From Hippophae tibetana (taxonomy: Eukaryota > Streptophyta > Magnoliopsida > Rosales > Elaeagnaceae): a stretch of 64,000 nucleotides of DNA. Below the pieces are notes generated by a model. The model was not told the DNA's origin, made no database searches, and was given only the letters and a program-made list of their open reading frames with translations. The stretch is taken from assembly GCA_037013495.1 (NCBI GenBank), contig CM072807.1, positions 9,861,001-9,925,000 of the forward strand, written 5' to 3'. Made by a program: the position numbers and the translations under genes. Below are positions 39,501-52,031 of the stretch, piece after piece (positions within the stretch are counted from its first letter, which is position 1; every line of letters starts with the position of its first letter).

Positions 39501-42500
39501 CTCTTAAAAACTGCTCCGTCGTTGTGAGTAAATTATAAGAGATGGGTAATGTATTTAACAGGTAGTTACAATGACAGAATAGTTATCTTAATTGCATACG
39601 TAGATGACATTGTTTTAACAGGTAATTCTACAATTGAGATGAATAAACTCAAGGAGTTCCTAGCCAAGGAATTTGCGATCAAAGATCTAGGCAATCTCAA
39701 ATATTTTCTAGGAATGGAAGTAGTCCGAACAAAGAAAGGCATATCGATATCTCAAAGGAAATATGTACTTGATCTTCTTAAAGAAACTAGAATGATGGGA
39801 TGTAAACTGGCAGAAACTCCTATGGACCCTATAGTAAAATTCGGAATCAAAGAAAACAATGCACCTGTGGACAAAGGTCGTTATCAAAGATTAGTGGGAA
39901 AACTCATTTATCTATTCCACACTAGACCAGATATTGGTTTTTCAGTCAGTATTCTAAGTCAATTTATGAACAGTTCCACTGAAGAACACATGGAGGCAGT
40001 CTATAGTATACTTAGGTATCTCAAGATAACATCAGGAAAAAAGATTCTACTTTAGTAAGAATCCCACCAGAAAAATTGAAGTCTTTGTAAATGCTAACTT
40101 GCCATCAAATTGCAAATATCTTCACCAAAGCATTACTTTGAAGCATCTTTGAAGAATTGAGTTACAAGTTGGGAATGATTAATATATATCACTCAACTTG
40201 AGGGGAGTGTAGAATTGTAGAATTTCAAATTATAGTAGTTGTATATAGGCTTTAATAGTGGTTGTACTAGTAGTTCTGGCTGTAAATACATTTGAAATGA
40301 TAGAGAGAAAGAAATAAAATAATACTTCAGATTTTCTCTGCCATCTCTCTTAATATTTTTCTTCACTTGGTAACTATTTAGATGTTATTCTCTTCTTGAT
40401 GTGGGCATTGGAGTTGCCGTAGGATAGTAGTAGTTTGTTGTTTTATCTTAAAATTGGTAGTCTTATAAAAAATAGACTTTGAACTTGGTTTTAACTTCAA
40501 CGTTATTTTTATGCCGTTATGTTGGTGGGAGCTTTTCCAGAACAAATTTGAATATATAGACCACTTATTTTTACACTGTCCAATTGCACATTTTCTTTGT
40601 TCTATGTTACAAAGAAATATGGGAATACATTAGGCTTTTTCAGGATCATGTTAGTTTTATTTCTTGAAATATTCTACATGTATGGGAAGAGTAATAAGGC
40701 CTTGAAGGCAAGGGTGATGTAGAACTGTGGGTATGAGTAGTTCGTTGGGTCTTGTGGTGGAAAGGAGTGGGAGAATTTTTTATGTTAATAATAATGATAA
40801 CAATTTATTATGGGAGAGTTTTTTTGGCATCTTTTTGGACTCCAGTTTTTAAAGAATTAAAAGATTATTCTCTGTTTTTCTTAAGTTTTTAGGAAGTTTA
40901 TATTAGTTAGGAGGTGAGCTTTGTAAGAGTTATGACTTATAGGTAGTTTTCACTTTTCAATATAGCTTGGTATCTTTTGTAAGTAGGTTATTGATCCACT
41001 TTGTATTTTTGAATTTATAATTTTTGAATTAAAAAATTAAGAAAAAAAGGACAGTAGGTGGAAGTTATTCCGGTTCTGTATGCTCTGCTAATTTTCTGGG
41101 AATAGCTTTGATTTTGTAGCAACTCTGAGTTATTCATCTGTTACATGTTAAGAAATTATGAGTTTATGCAGAGTATGATTTGAAATTTTAGGATCATGTC
41201 TTGAAGAGTTACTGGTGTTCTTAATATATTTCCCAGTTGATTAGACCACCGAATCTAATATTTACATGCGTTCATAGGATTACCTTTTATATTTATATCT
41301 GAATTTAAGCTCATCTGAGCTAGGTGATGATTACTGGTGACCAAGCCTTGACAGCATGCCACGTTGCTAGTCAAGTTCATATTGTATCAAAACCAGCATT
41401 GATTCTCTGTCCAAAAAAGAATGAAGAAGGATATGAATGGATATCCCCGGATGAGATAGACAGATTCAACTTCAGGTAAAAGTTTTTCTCGCTGTTCTTA
41501 CTGACTATTTCTGAACGATCTTTCCTGGCTAATAAAATGATGATTTTTTTATCCAGATTAAAGATCGTGCTTTCGCTTTGTGTTTTTTGTTTTCTTTCTC
41601 TTGTAAGAAGTTAGTTTGATAAGTTTTCTATTAAATAAAATAATAGGATGAATTTTTATTTATAATCATGTTATTTCTTGTATTTCTTTTGCCAATTTTT
41701 TCTCCCCAAGGTAATGTCTGTTTCTTCATTACTCTGATTTTTTTTTTTGGATGATGATAATGAAATAAAAATTCAGTGCAAAGGAGGTTGGAACTTTATC
41801 TGAGACTCATGATCTCTGCATTGGAGGTGACTGTATTGAAATGCTACAACAAACGGATGCTGTTCTGCAAGTCATTCCATACGTGAAGGTCTTTAATTTG
41901 TTTTATTTGCTCGTGAAACTGATTTGACAATGTCTTGATTTTGTCGTGTAAGACCATTCATTCATTTTAGGTCTTTGCAAGAGTTGCGCCTGAGCAGAAA
42001 GAACTCATCTTGACCACGTTTAAGACTGTTGGGAGGATAACTTTGATGTGTGGTGATGGAACTAACGATGTTGGAGCGCTGAAGCAGGTAATAGTCTTTT
42101 GGCAATGCCTGATTACAGACATGTCTATCCTTTTTAAGTTTTGTTATCCTGGTCAAATATTAGAATTCTTCTTTCTGAATACATGTTCAAGTTTTATAGC
42201 GCTGTTCTTGTACAGCATTGTATTCTCCTTGCATTATCTAGGGTAAACATGTATTTTCTTCAGAAGTCATCATATGGTTTTACAAAAGCTGACGCTAAAA
42301 GAAATGCGATTGTTTAATCCATTTTTGCAGGCTCATGTAGGAGTTGCTCTATTGAATGCCGTACCTCCAAGTCAAGCTGGAAAGTCTTCCTCAGAAAAAT
42401 CCAATGATGAAAGTACAAAGTCTGTCAAGTCAAAGAAGTCAAAGCCTGCATCAGAAGGAGGAAACAAATTCATCAGTCTAAATGGAGAAAGCTCTTCCAG

Positions 42501-43443
42501 AGGGAAAGTGGCTAAACTGGATTCTAACCAATCAGCTGGTAACCGCCACATGACACCTGTGGAGATGCAACAGCAGAAATTGAAAAAACTCATGGAAGAG
42601 CTGAATGAGGATGGCGACGGTCGTTCAGCTCCTGTTGTCAAGCTAGGTGATGCCTCTATGGCATCCCCTTTCACAGCAAAGCATGCATCAGTTGCCCCAA
42701 CTATTGACATAATTCGTCAAGGTCGTAGTACTTTAGTAACTACCCTCCAGATGTTCAAAATACTGGGACTAAACTGCCTGGCTACAGCATATGTATTGAG
42801 TGTAATGTATTTGGACGGTGTCAAACTTGGTGATATCCAGGCAACAATCAGTGGTGTATTTACAGCAGCTTTTTTCCTGTTTATCTCACATGCCCGTCCA
42901 CTTCCCACCCTTTCAGCTGCTCGGCCTCATCCCAATATTTTTTGCTCCTATGTTTTCCTATCTCTGTTGGGGCAATTTGCAGTTCATATTGTTTTCTTGA
43001 TTGCTTCAGTGAAGGAGGCCGAGAAGTACATGCCTGAAGAATGTATTGAGCCAGATTCTGATTTCCATCCCAACCTGGTCAATACAGTTTCGTACATGGT
43101 TGGGATGATGCTTCAGGTGGCTACCTTTGCTGTGAACTATATGGGACATCCTTTCAATCAGAGCATCACAGAAAACAAAGCATTTTTTTATGCCCTCTGG
43201 AGTGCAGTTGTGTTCTTTACGGCTATCACTTCTGATTTATTTAGAGACTTAAATAACTGGCTGAAGTTGGTTCCATTGCCAGTTGGATTGAGAAATAAGT
43301 TGATAGTTTGGGCTTTTGGCATGTTTGTAATCTGTTACTCGTGGGAAACATTCTTACGGTGGGCATTACCGGGTAGAATGCCAACATGGAAGAAGCGACA
43401 ACATCCAGCAGCAGCTAAACTAGAAAAGAAGAAACAAATCTAA
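30530..43443 (+). CDS. P5A-type P-type ATPase (PDR2/MIA-like), 21 coding exons, apparently intact
   Basis: Family role: ER transmembrane ATPase (P5A), linked in Arabidopsis to phosphate-starvation root response and pollen; fungal and animal P5A dislocate misinserted transmembrane helices. Coding exons: 30530-30778, 31229-31321, 32517-32719, 33398-33470, 33695-33867, 33963-34134, 34416-34520, 34633-34743, 34846-34932, 35016-35198, 35553-35603, 35683-35808, 36718-36797, 37513-37621, 37744-37872, 38434-38499, 38669-38740, 41324-41475, 41777-41888, 41971-42087, 42331-43443. Phases agree and give 1191 residues (Arabidopsis 1179). Motifs: TGES 313-316, PPELP 447-451 in the M4 helix, DKTGT with phospho-Asp490, KGAPE, ITGDQ, GDGTND 810-815. 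The last exon has the variable Ser/Lys-rich loop and the final membrane helices. The end KKQI fits a KKxx ER-retrieval signal. Intron 17 (2.6 kb) carries a Copia fragment. The exon 2/3 junction is the least certain. Confidence 0.95.
33473..33520. repeat. Compound microsatellite (TC)n(TA)n in intron 4 of the P5A gene
   Basis: A run of TC repeats passes directly into a run of TA repeats just after the exon 4 donor. It is likely length-variable between individuals. Confidence 0.9.
39020..40375 (+). mobile_element. Copia fragment (family of relic A) in intron 17 of the P5A gene
   Basis: An open RT stretch (39549-40055) starts at [10 protein letters not shown] and runs through [13 protein letters not shown] and [17 protein letters not shown]. 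Most of RNase H is deleted, because the sequence jumps at about 40095 to the [14 protein letters not shown] tail. A polypurine stretch (GAGGGGAG) and an LTR remnant (about 40205-40370) follow. The 39020-39540 part starts GAGGGAGGATTGAATAGG and looks like a different element fused upstream. It has the same direction as the host gene and sits more than 270 bases from either splice site of this 2.6-kb intron. Confidence 0.8.
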
Positions 43444-44124
43444 TTGAGATTTAGAAGAATGAAGATTAGTGGTGTCACTGAACAAATGAAGGCAATGGAG
43501 CAGTGAAAGCGCAAGAGCCATGAAATTGTAAAAGCCACTAATTCATAGTTAACAGAATAACAGGGAAGCAGATCAACAGACTTTGGTAATGTTATGAGTG
43601 TCTACCCTTGGTTTTCTGGGAAATTGTCTCGGCAATCAATCAATTTAGATGGAGAAGTATTCAGATTAGTGCTGTTTAATCAACTTTTGCTGGAGGGAGA
43701 GAGATTTTCTTATTGGCTTACGTTAATCGTTTTAGTGATTAAACTTCTAGTTGTTTTATATTCTTAATATTTTGCTATTCGTAGTTCAAGACCATGTTAC
43801 TTTCTCATTCATCTTTCTAATACATGATTGCTGCATAACAAAAGCACTATGCATTTCATGCCTCAACTTTCCCTCAGCCAAAAAGAAAAAAAAATGATGC
43901 GGTAGCCCGATAAATATAGTTACACATCTATGATTTTTATTTTATTTTATTTTCAAGCATTGACTTTTAACTGGTTTACTCCTTGAAACCCATATAACTA
44001 GCTAAGGAGGGGACTATAGCCGAGCTATACTGTTTCTATGAACAAAAAGAATGCAATTCTGCTGTTGACAATGAGGGTGCTGTTATGTGGCTCAAGCCAG
44101 TACCCTAGAACCTTGGTTGAGTTT
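43444..44124. other. 3' UTR of the P5A gene and convergent spacer to the SAUR gene
   Basis: Non-coding. The P5A transcript likely ends within the first 350 bases, where TTAATCG and ATATTCTTAATATTTTG-like AT-rich signals occur. The SAUR gene converges from the right, so the two 3' ends share this stretch. Confidence 0.5.
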
Positions 44125-44364
44125 TTAAGAGCTTTTGGCCAATAAATCAGCGATCCTTTTGAAATTAGTTTCATCACAAGGTAGTACAATGTTCCTCCTG
44201 TGACTAACGCCGTACTCTTCTGCGGCCTTCTCTAGCAGTTGCTGGAAGTTGGAATTCTTCAAATAAGACAGTGGAATGACAAATCTTTTCAATTCTTTTC
44301 CCACATAAACAACAAAGTGTCCTTTTGGAGCTCTTATATCCTTGCTATCTTGAATCCTTGGCAT
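44125..44364 (-). CDS. SAUR-family small auxin-responsive protein, 79 aa, single exon
   Basis: SAUR proteins promote cell expansion, in known cases by inhibiting PP2C-D phosphatases and so activating plasma-membrane H+-ATPases. The core reads APKGHFVVYVG (residues about 12-22), RFVIPLSYLKNSNFQQLL (27-44), EEYG and then IVLPC (59-63), the usual SAUR domain order. It has no intron, which is typical. At 79 residues it is short, with almost no N- or C-terminal extension. The final Ile-Ala-Asp-Leu-Leu helix is present. A TATA-like motif lies about 93 bases upstream of the ATG. No neighbouring SAUR copies are seen, although these genes often occur in clusters. Confidence 0.92.
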   Translation of the reverse strand: MPRIQDSKDIRAPKGHFVVYVGKELKRFVIPLSYLKNSNFQQLLEKAAEEYGVSHRRNIVLPCDETNFKRIADLLAKSS

Positions 44365-44456
44365 TTTGAAAGCTATGATCTGTGTACCCCCAAGATAACA
44401 CTACAGAGAGGAAATGAGCGTGAACTGAAAGTGCTCAGAAAACTACTCATCTAATC

Positions 44457-44465
44457 TACTTATAG
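44457..44465 (-). promoter_or_regulatory. TATA-like element of the SAUR gene
   Basis: CTATAAGTA on the minus strand, 93-101 bases before the SAUR ATG. The sequence between has a short CT-rich leader (TTTCCTCTCTGTAG). Position and context fit a core promoter. Confidence 0.55.
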
Positions 44466-47400
44466 AAGTGAGATGTGACACATTTTTAGTGTGTTGAAGT
44501 CATAAATAGCAAAAGGAAACTTGAATTCGATTACTTTGTTTGAAATAATTGGGTATATTTGTAGGTGGAATGTTGTTTAAATAGGGTAATGAAGGTAGTT
44601 AGCGTAAGGAGTGATGGGAACAACAAAGGTTTCATTTCCTCATGTGGGTTATGGATTTATGCACGTTTTGCTTATAAGACTTGAATGCACATGGATTTTA
44701 TTCAAAGAAAGTACAAGATAGTGAACTACTGATGGGTCAGAAGTCATAACAAAGCATGTTCTTCCATTTATTTGCTCCTGCCTTTTTAAAACATGCAGAC
44801 TTGCTAGACTTTTGTCATCACATAACACATAAGAAGCTCACATTAAGTAGGGCTGTGCCAATCTTGATATGACATAACATGACATCAATGACTCTTTCGA
44901 GGAGTGTTTTTCCTTTTTTTAAAAGGCCATCCAGTGGCAGAGCTAGAATTAAAAAAATTATGGGTGCCCATATTTTAAATATTTAAAAGTTGAAGGGGTA
45001 AGTGAATTAATTTAAAAAAAAAGTTATCTAAATCAACTATCTTTAACGAAAAGTGAAATTTAATCTTATATATATTAAATAGGGCATTATAAATTTATCA
45101 TCTTTATAAAAAAGGTTGTTTGTAAACTAATAAATTTATATTTTTTTTAAATAAACAAATAAGACAATATAAGTTTATTATTTTATAAAATAGATTTCTA
45201 CAATCTTTTTAATAATATAAAATAGTCTATTATTTTATAAAAGTTATTATCTGAATGTATTTTTATTAAAAATAGTGTAATTAAATAACCCTAATAGAAC
45301 TGACGTACATCTAAATTTGTCAAGTCTAGGACCCCTGATCAAGTTGCCGGTACGATATTTTGCTCGTTTCAAACGACTACTATGGGATGTGTGATACATT
45401 ATTACATACTATAATATATTTATGTTGCGTTTACATTTATGGTGCTTCCTGAAAAGAGATTTTAAAAAGAAGAAGCTATAATTTATGCCTAGAGACACGC
45501 ATGCAAATCCAAGATATAAGGTTTTAGATGGAATCTATTCTTCGACTGTTTCTGGAATTTGGATCGAGCCTCACCATGTTATCCAGTTTTGCCTCTAATT
45601 GGGCCAAAGGTTATATAATGAGAAGAAAAATATCAATGCCAATTTATATTACATCTCGTAAAGCCTATGTATTTGGAGCTTTTTCTGAACGTTTCCAAAA
45701 TTGTCAAAATGCCAAAACCTCCAAGTATTTTAGGCCTTGTGCACTTGGATCAATTGGTGTCTCTGGTAAAATCCTTGCACATTGGGTTGAAGCCTGAAGC
45801 CCATTCAAAATAATGAATTTCTGAAAATTTATGTTCAAGCAAATCTCTAAAATCTGATTAAAAATGATAAATATCTAAAACACTAACAATTATTGCATGC
45901 TTCTCTCCTTTCGGTTAAATAATAGGGTAAATAATAGTGCTGAAAGAGTTGGAAGTGACATAAAAAAGTTGTATATGAGATGAATTTATTAAAAAGGTAC
46001 TAAGCAAAAAGATTTAGGTATGATATGTTCTAATAATGATATTTATTGGGAATATAATATAATTTTTATTTCTTTGTTGTATAATTATTAATTTACTCAA
46101 AAAATAATTAATTTTATTTATTTTTTTCAAAATATTAAATATATGAATATTATTAAAATAAATATATTTTTCTATGACCTAACTTTAAAAGTTGTTGTAA
46201 AATACTGTCGAACTTTTTATTCACTTATATACTATTAAATTTTACAAATATTATAAAAATAATAACGTTAATTAGTTAATAGAAATTAATGATAAGTTAT
46301 ATGTACGTTAATTATATTTTATAGTATTTATAAAATTTAATGATATAAAAATAATATAAAAATTTGATAATATTTTTGTTATATTTATAAAATTTAATGT
46401 TACGAAAATAATAAAAAATTTAATGATATTTTTATAATGATTTTTAAGTTACATATACTATTTGTATTGTTATTAATAATTTAGATGTTTTTTTAAAGTA
46501 TATTAGAATCATATTTTTACTAAATATATTACAATCGTATTTGTTTGAAAGAATAAATAACAAAAAAATTCAAACAAACAAACAAATAAAAATACATATT
46601 ATATTAGTAAGCATATTCTCTCCAACTTAATCTTCACATAAAATTATCAGTAACTGATATCCAAGTACTGTCTAGATCTTTCAAATAGACATCACTTTAA
46701 AAAGTGGTGTTATCCATTTGCTTGCAGATTGACGGTGAGTTGGGACTTGGGACATGTTGGGCTCCACGGTAAGGTGGGTATGCATCCCACTGCCAGATTC
46801 TCTTTTATTCTTTTGCACGTGTATGGTCACGTTGATTTAATCTATTTACTATGAAAAATACTAAGTATTTATATTACAATTTGGATTGAAAATATCTCGA
46901 TACAAATATTTATATAAGTTTTTTCAGTGTCATGGCGAGGTTGGTCCCTTGTAGAAGTTTCAAATCTTCTCTTCCTATACATCTCAAATGATTTTTGAAC
47001 AAAAATAATTTTTTAATTTTTAATTATAGTAAAAATGATAATTAAGTTATATAGTTATTTTTTATAATAATTTAATCATATTGTTATTTAAAAATATATA
47101 CTAGAATAAAGATAATTTTAATTTATTTAATTATATTAAATAAAGATTTTATAATTTAAATAAAATATAACTGAAATAATTGTAATAAATAAATAAATAA
47201 AAATGATAAAATAATAATTATTTGTCAATAAGATTAAATTATAATAAAAAATAAGTATAATTTTTAAATGTTATTTTTAAAATAAAAGTAGGATCTCTAA
47301 ATTTAGGTTCACATAATTTTTTTTATCTTTGAGACAAAAAAAAAAATTTGTAAGGTGCATGCACTTAGAGCTAGAGATTTTGAAATAGTATTAAATATTA

Positions 47401-50400
47401 GTAAATTTGTATAAATATTTTGAAAATTATAAACAGTTTTAAAAATTGTAACTTTGAAAAAGTCTTATTATTATTATTTTTGAAATAAATATTATTAGAA
47501 ACACAAAACTAATAACTCAATTCAATAAGATATCATTAAGTTAAAAGTTGTTCAAACTTATAAGCAACGTTATTGCTAAACTCTTAGTCTATATGAGATT
47601 GAAGAAAACTTAACAGCTCCATCCACACGGATAGATGTGGTCTCACAAAACTATAATGACACTATTAAGGACAAAACTCAAGTCACCGATCAAGTCAAAC
47701 ACAACTCTCATATCAAATTAGAAATTCATGTTTAACTCAACTAAATAAAATCTTATTCAATTCAAGATTATCTAAACTTGTAAACAATATTATTGTTGAA
47801 CTCTTAACTGATGTGAGATTGAAGAAACTTAATAAGTATAATATATGTACTCAATTGAATATATGAATTTTATTTTTATATATATTTAAATAAGTTATAT
47901 ATCATTAAACTATAAATGATTGATAGAATTTATGACTTTCATGTATTTTCTATTTCCTATAAAAATCATTCATTTTATCGATTTTTATAATTTTTTTATA
48001 TAAAATGGAAATAGATATGGTGTTTAAAAATATGAGCTGAAGTAAAAATTAGCTTAATTCATCTCACCATAAGTAATATATAATTAATAATTTTTTAATG
48101 AAATATTGTTGAATCTAATATAAATTTATTTTTGATACATTTAAAGGGCCTTGCCGATTGGCACCTTTAAGAGAAGAAGAAAAAAAAAGCTTATTGAGAA
48201 GCTCTACAGTCATTAAAATTTTCAGTTTGTATGGCGGCTTAAGTTAGCTTCGATTATTAAAAAATATATATATATGTTCTCTAAATTTCTTATCGGTTCT
48301 TATATACCAACGAAAAAAGTCATCTTTCAATAGTAGGTTTGCACTTTGTTATTAAAACAGTAAAAGAATATGAGAAAATAATGATAACGATCTTGAAGAC
48401 GATAACTATATAAAATAAATATTTATAGGAGAAGTATGTAAAGCTTCACAGAAGAATATTATTATAAATTTGAAATTTGTTTTGTTGTGAGTGGTTTATT
48501 TGATTTATGATTTTTTATTTTTATGTTAAATATAACGGAATATATGTATTATATATATATATATTTATATTTTTTGATAAATATGTATTAAAATATTGAT
48601 ATTTAATTAAAAATATTACTAAATTTTTTTTAAGAAATTTTGTTCTTAAAAATTTTAACAAAATTTTCAATAAAATTTAAATAACATTTTCTTTGTATAA
48701 TACATAAAATAATAAGTTTTATTTAAATTTAATCAAAATAATTTTTAATTAAAATTAATTTATCATATCTTATATATTAATATTTTATATTTAATAAAAA
48801 ATTAAATACATATTTTTTACTAATAAAATAACTTAAAAATACTTATTTTAAATAAAAAGACAAAACAACGTCTTAATCTTAAACCAAACGGTAGTACAAT
48901 ATTTTTGTATAATATAATATGAGTTTATTAAAAGAGAAAAAATAAAAACCGGCACTATCAATGCTACGTGACTACGTCCCTGATTACCGGTTTGTGTTTA
49001 ATTGTTGCTCTATTATTTCTTTTTCTTTTTCTATCTTTCCTTTTCTTTTATTTCCTGTTATGAGTAGTCTTTTACATATTTAGTCAAATTGCACCTATTA
49101 AATAAAAAAATACTTCATCATTTTTTCTTACTAAAAAGAATAATATTTAAATTATATATTTATTTTTATAACAATTTACTTATATTATTATAAAAAATGA
49201 TTATATTAAAATGTATATAATTTTTATTTATTTAATTTTTTAATTTTTTAAATATTATTATAACTAAAATAAATTATAACTAAAATAATTAAAAAAATAA
49301 AATAAAAATAATTATTTATTTATATATAATCACTATTTTATAATAATAAATTAAATTAATTAAAAAAATTAAATATAAAAATGACACTCCCCTTTATTAT
49401 TTAGATAAAATGGAATCGAAAACACAATCAAAACAAAATCTCTGATATATTTTTCTTAATAATAACAAAATCCTGAAATTTATATATACAAAAGACAGCA
49501 CTTTTTTTTAGACTTAAATATCCAAAGTTTTATATAAAAATAATCTACTATAAAAATTAACTTTTATTTTTTCAAATATATCAAATTATTAAATTGAAAA
49601 CTAAAATTAGTTATTGATAATACATTTAATAAGTAATTATATTTTTTAACTTCATTATTCATTTTATATTAGACTTCAGTGTAATGTTTACTTAAATTAA
49701 TTAATATAATGAAATATCTTCATAAAAAATAAAGTCATAATATCTATCTATTATTGTTTATATGAAAAACTTAAAATCCTTAAAGTATTTTTTATAATCT
49801 ATGATTACTTAAAAAGATAAATCAATAAATTTTATGTATAATAAAATATCTACATAACAATAAAATTTTGTAGATTAAGTTAAAGATGTATATAAAGTCA
49901 AATTTGACAATTTAATACTTTAAAATCATAAATTTATGAATAAGATATTGAGAAAGATATGGAAGATATTGCTCCTACATAAAAATATTCTCAGTGAAAG
50001 CTCAGAATAAATAAAATACAAAAAAAAAAGAGAAGAAAAAAAAGGAGAAAAATCTAGAGAGAAGAAATAATCTAAGTGTCTAACTTATCTCTTTTGAACA
50101 ATCAAAAATATTAATTTTTATATTTTTATTATTAAAAAATATACATCATTATTTCACATTAAATACCGTTTAAATTAAACTTAATCATTTAAATCTTTGT
50201 AATAATTAACTTCATCAAATTTAACTTGTTCAATATTATTAAAATATTATTTTTATTGTTATAAATTTTATAGATGTTATCTTATGTAGTTAATTTTTTT
50301 TTTGCTAATACCAAAAAATGAAATATTTGTGCAAGTTGGATCAATTTAAACCGTCCCAAATTAACACAATTTAAATTGATCAAATCCTAGTACGAATTTA

Positions 50401-51665
50401 ATTTAATTTGAGGTATTACAAAGTGAGTTTGAACACAAATCAAACATAAACGGATTGATTCAAACTAATTCAAATTGTTAATTGTATGTTTTTTTAGTTA
50501 ATAGAACTTTTTTTATAAATCAAATTTTTTTATTGATATTAAATCTCATTAGTACAAATATTATTATATAAAACAACAAAAAATAATAATGTTACAATAA
50601 CTAATCAATTATAAAAAATCATATATTAACAACATATTATTATATCATTATTCAAATATTAAGATTCAAAATAATCTATATCACATTTAAAAATTTAACA
50701 ATTTTAAGCCATAATATCATCTCAATATTTTAAATATATATCATAAAATTAAAAGTTTTTTAATTTGATTTTGGACTAATGTGCTAGTTCGAAGCCAATT
50801 TATTTTTTTGAACTATTTGAGATGTCTCAAATTTAGTCTAAATTTAATTCTATTTGTATTATATTTGGGTTTTTCAATTTAAATTCAATTCGATTAATTG
50901 AACTATAATACAAATAATCACCCCTAATTGAAACTCAAATCTAAAGGGATAATATTATAAAATGTTATTTTAAGTATCAAAAAGTTTTTTCTTTAATGAG
51001 GCGAGAAGTTGGCTAGAGGCGTAAGTCTCAAATATAATTTTTTAAATAAATTTTTAAAATATAAATAATAAATACTAAGTATAACTCAAATAATAAAGTG
51101 GTAGAAAGAAATGTAATTCTAGACATAAATATACATTGATTAATATAATATATATTTGTTTCAATATTAATAAAACTTGATAACACAAAAATTTAATCAA
51201 GTTAAATTTTTTATCCTTTTTGTTGTTTTTAAAATAGAGACCATTTCTTCCTTGAAAAAAAATAACATTATAAGTTTTTACTTCTATATACAAGGAAAGA
51301 GATAAGTAGATAATCAAAATCTAATTAATATTACATGATTTTTAATTATGTTATAAGTATTTTTAACTTTAAATAGATTAATACATAAGAAATTGAGCAA
51401 ATAAGAAAATTATCAGGAAGAATTAAAAATAATTTTTTCTAATTTATTTTGTATGATGAGTTTTTGATTTTTTAAATCTTCTATAAATTTTTTAATTTTT
51501 ATTTATTTAATAAGTTCTAGGGAGATTGAAACGAGTTATTTGCCATTCAACTTAATTTTTTTTTTGTAATTTTATGAACCTTTAGTCTCAGCCGCATTAA
51601 GATTAAAATGCCTCAAAATTTGTGCCTCATAATAAAAATAAGCCTTAAATTTCAATATAGGTTAT
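44466..51665. other. Long AT-rich intergenic region with scattered element remnants
   Basis: No gene is supported. A hAT-type end (TAGGGCTGTGCC) occurs at 44849 with no partner found. A CAGTGGCAGAGCTAG motif at 44934, common at ends of plant hAT elements, also lacks a clear partner. A less AT-rich island lies at 46720-46830 and another, with ACCGG/CCGGT inverted ends, at 48950-49010. Repeat pairs lie at 47545-47830. The remainder is A/T-rich without structure I could recognise. Confidence 0.5.
47545..47840. repeat. Pair of diverged direct repeats about 235 bp apart
   Basis: TTCAAACTTATAAGCAACG..TATTGCTAAACTCTTA..GAGATTGAAGAAA near 47550-47610 recurs with changes as CTAAACTTGTAAACAA..TATTGTTGAACTCTTA..GAGATTGAAGAAA near 47770-47835. 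This may be a remnant of a small terminal-repeat element; no coding part is present. Confidence 0.6.
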
Positions 51666-52031
51666 TACGGGTGTCCATGGTCCGATTCGGTTCGGTTTTT
51701 CTTATAAAAAATTTAACCAAATCGAACCGTTTATATTATTCGGACCGGATCGTTTGAAACGGTTTTAAGAAATAAAAACCGGATCGGACCGTTTGATTTA
51801 TAAAACGGTTTGGTTCAGTTTGGTTCCCGATTTGATCCGATTTATTTATAATTTAATGAAGAATAATGTGAATTTTTAAATATATTATTAAACCGGTCTA
51901 GTCCGGTTCGAACGATTTAAAATTAATATAAACTGGACCGGACCGTTTGATTAATAAAACCGTTCAGTTTAGTCCGATTCGATCCGATTTTACAGTTTGG
52001 TTCAATCCGACCCAGTTTATGTACACCCGTA
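51666..52031. mobile_element. hAT-type MITE (366 bp), second family
   Basis: The left end is TACGGGTGTCCATGG and the right end GTACACCCGTA, which are inverted. The flanks are TAGGTTAT and TAGGGTAT, an 8-bp duplication with one mismatch. Subterminal and internal ACCGG/CCGGT and GGTCCGATTCGG motifs recur in both orientations. Closely similar in ends and length to the element at 61515-61823. Confidence 0.88.

Noticed and set aside
42372..42710. Antisense frame opposite the last P5A exon
   Set aside because: It is a mirror frame of the Ser/Lys-rich loop; the plus-strand frame is conserved and explains the sequence.
45528..45797. Open frame of 89 codons
   Set aside because: No recognisable motif and no promoter or splice context; it sits in repeat-rich spacer. 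It may be part of an old element but does not look like a host gene.
50334..50935. Possible hAT MITE ending in CACCCCTA near 50925
   Set aside because: No matching left end or 8-bp duplication could be found.
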